Source: Echinicola arenosa (GTDB taxonomy: Bacteria > Bacteroidota > Bacteroidia > Cytophagales > Cyclobacteriaceae). Taken from it: a DNA stretch of 64,000 nucleotides. The position numbers were made by a program, and so were the translations under genes. Numbering within the stretch: the first letter of the stretch is position 1; every line of letters starts with the position of its first letter. This document shows positions 63,185 through 64,000 of the stretch, piece by piece. The notes beneath the pieces were generated by a model. The model worked only from the letters and a program-made list of their open reading frames with translations. It ran no database searches and was not told where the DNA came from. The stretch covers positions 62,001-126,000 of the forward strand of contig NZ_JACYTQ010000005.1 in NCBI RefSeq assembly GCF_014841125.1, written 5' to 3'.

Positions 63185-64000
63185 AAAAATCTAAGCGATT
63201 ATGAGAAAGTTTTAATCTTTCCCCTAAAACCAATCGACATTTATTGCAGGTAAAACGAGATATTAGCCCGAACGAGTAAGGGTTCAAGCAATATTCCTGA
63301 GGGATTTCAAGCATATATTTTAAATGGTCCTCAACCTTCCACCAAGCGGCGCCTGGACGTCAGGTAGCAGGCCTTTCCACGGATGGGAAAAGCCTGTACT
63401 ATAAGAACTTCATAAAACCCTTTTGCCTCCAGATTATGTGAATATTTATTCTTTTCATACAGACCGATGTAATAGTCCATTCTGCTTTTGAGCGATGGGG
63501 CCGATCTCAAAATACTCCAGTATGCCCGCCGGCAAAAGACAATCTTAAAAAGCCCCTGTCCACTCTCTTTCTTTTTACCTCTAAAATAATGGTTGGTCAA
63601 ATACCCCCAAACTTTTCCGCTTGCTCCAAGATCAGCGTGTTGATGGTCTTCATGCAGTGTCCTGTTTGGTTCCGTAAAATCCTAGCTAATAGCCCTTAAA
63701 CCTTTAAGTTTGATGGCAGTGCTGGCTTGGTGGAATTCAAGTGTTCCTTTCCATTTCGGCTTACATAGCCCTTACCCTGGCTTTACCTTTATTTGGGAGA
63801 AAACAGAATAATCTTCGGATCACACAGGGATCTCTTTCGGATCTCCTTCGGATCACCCTCGGAAACTACCGAGTGAAATCCGAAGATAATTTGGGAGAGA
63901 AGCCTGTTTGATCCAAAGGAAAGTAGGTGGAGTAACCGATATATCCGAGGGTTATTGCTAAGATGTTGAAGGGCAGTTGTAGGTCAGCTGTATTAAAACC
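63185..64000. other. gene-free right end with short repeats
   Basis: No gene is convincing here. A minus-strand frame at 63331-63600 (89 residues, ending YLTSRRRLVEG) has no recognised domain and looks like translated repeat DNA. The part from 63791 to 63898 holds an 11-bp tandem array, listed separately. Confidence 0.5.
63813..63867. repeat. 11-bp tandem repeat, five units
   Basis: Five consecutive 11-bp units, consensus CTTCGGATCWC: CTTCGGATCAC, ACAGGGATCTC, TTTCGGATCTC, CTTCGGATCAC and CCTCGGAAACT. The array is framed by the inverted repeat ATCTTCGGAT (63811-63820) and ATCCGAAGAT (63878-63887), and further out by an exact 10-bp direct repeat ATTTGGGAGA (63791-63800 and 63889-63898). Confidence 0.7.

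Noticed and set aside
63331-63600. 89-residue frame on the minus strand near the right end
   Set aside because: No domain, signal peptide or start signal; the composition looks like translated repeat DNA. Kept only as a note in the region entry.

Overview
The window looks like chromosomal DNA of a Bacteroidota species, most likely order Cytophagales and plausibly family Cyclobacteriaceae. This placement is inferred from gene families and signals, not from a marker gene. Supporting signs are a SusC/SusD pair, many Sec signal peptides and lipoproteins, a 72-residue PspC-type protein, few Shine-Dalgarno sequences, TAnnTTTG-type -7 boxes and AT-rich intergenic DNA. I saw no rRNA, tRNA, CRISPR array, prophage or transposase gene.

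Layout. 0-7.7 kb is envelope-related: the 3' end of a TonB-dependent receptor overlapping a secreted thioredoxin-like gene, a small outer-membrane-type protein, a PBP4-type D-Ala-D-Ala carboxypeptidase, and a susC-susD nutrient uptake operon. 8-19.3 kb is mostly metabolic: membrane pyrophosphatase, quinone oxidoreductase, amidohydrolase lipoprotein, pirin, glycerate kinase plus AGCS amino-acid symporter, and proB-proA. 19.8-25.4 kb holds an orphan NagB/6-phosphogluconolactonase-like protein and a 1495-residue UvrA-like protein made of two tandem UvrA-type units.

25.6-32.3 kb is the most unusual stretch. Two copies of a non-coding, MITE-like element of about 368 bp lie in opposite orientation and are about 95% identical. 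Each has imperfect 25-bp terminal inverted repeats and its own 9-10 bp target duplication. They bracket six genes that all read rightward: a DUF4174-like protein, an AHSA1/SRPBCC protein, a TraB/GumN protein, a three-part fusion of alpha/beta hydrolase, apparently dead class III cyclase-homology domain and AraC regulator, a small membrane protein, and a beta/gamma-crystallin protein with an aerolysin-like tail that may be a pore-forming protein.

32.4-63.2 kb returns to core functions: pgi, a GH31 alpha-xylosidase-like lipoprotein with a PA14 insert, aconitase, an endonuclease/exonuclease/phosphatase-family membrane protein, an mlaE-mlaF-mlaD lipid-transport operon, a histidine-kinase-like protein lacking an ATPase domain, addA-addB recombination nuclease genes, a YdcF protein, a CBS protein, cutC, a glycosylasparaginase, a TPR lipoprotein, pspC, a GT2 glycosyltransferase, ybaB and hisS. 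The last 0.8 kb has no convincing gene but contains an 11-bp tandem repeat. Strong hairpin terminators, several of them bidirectional, separate most convergent gene pairs.
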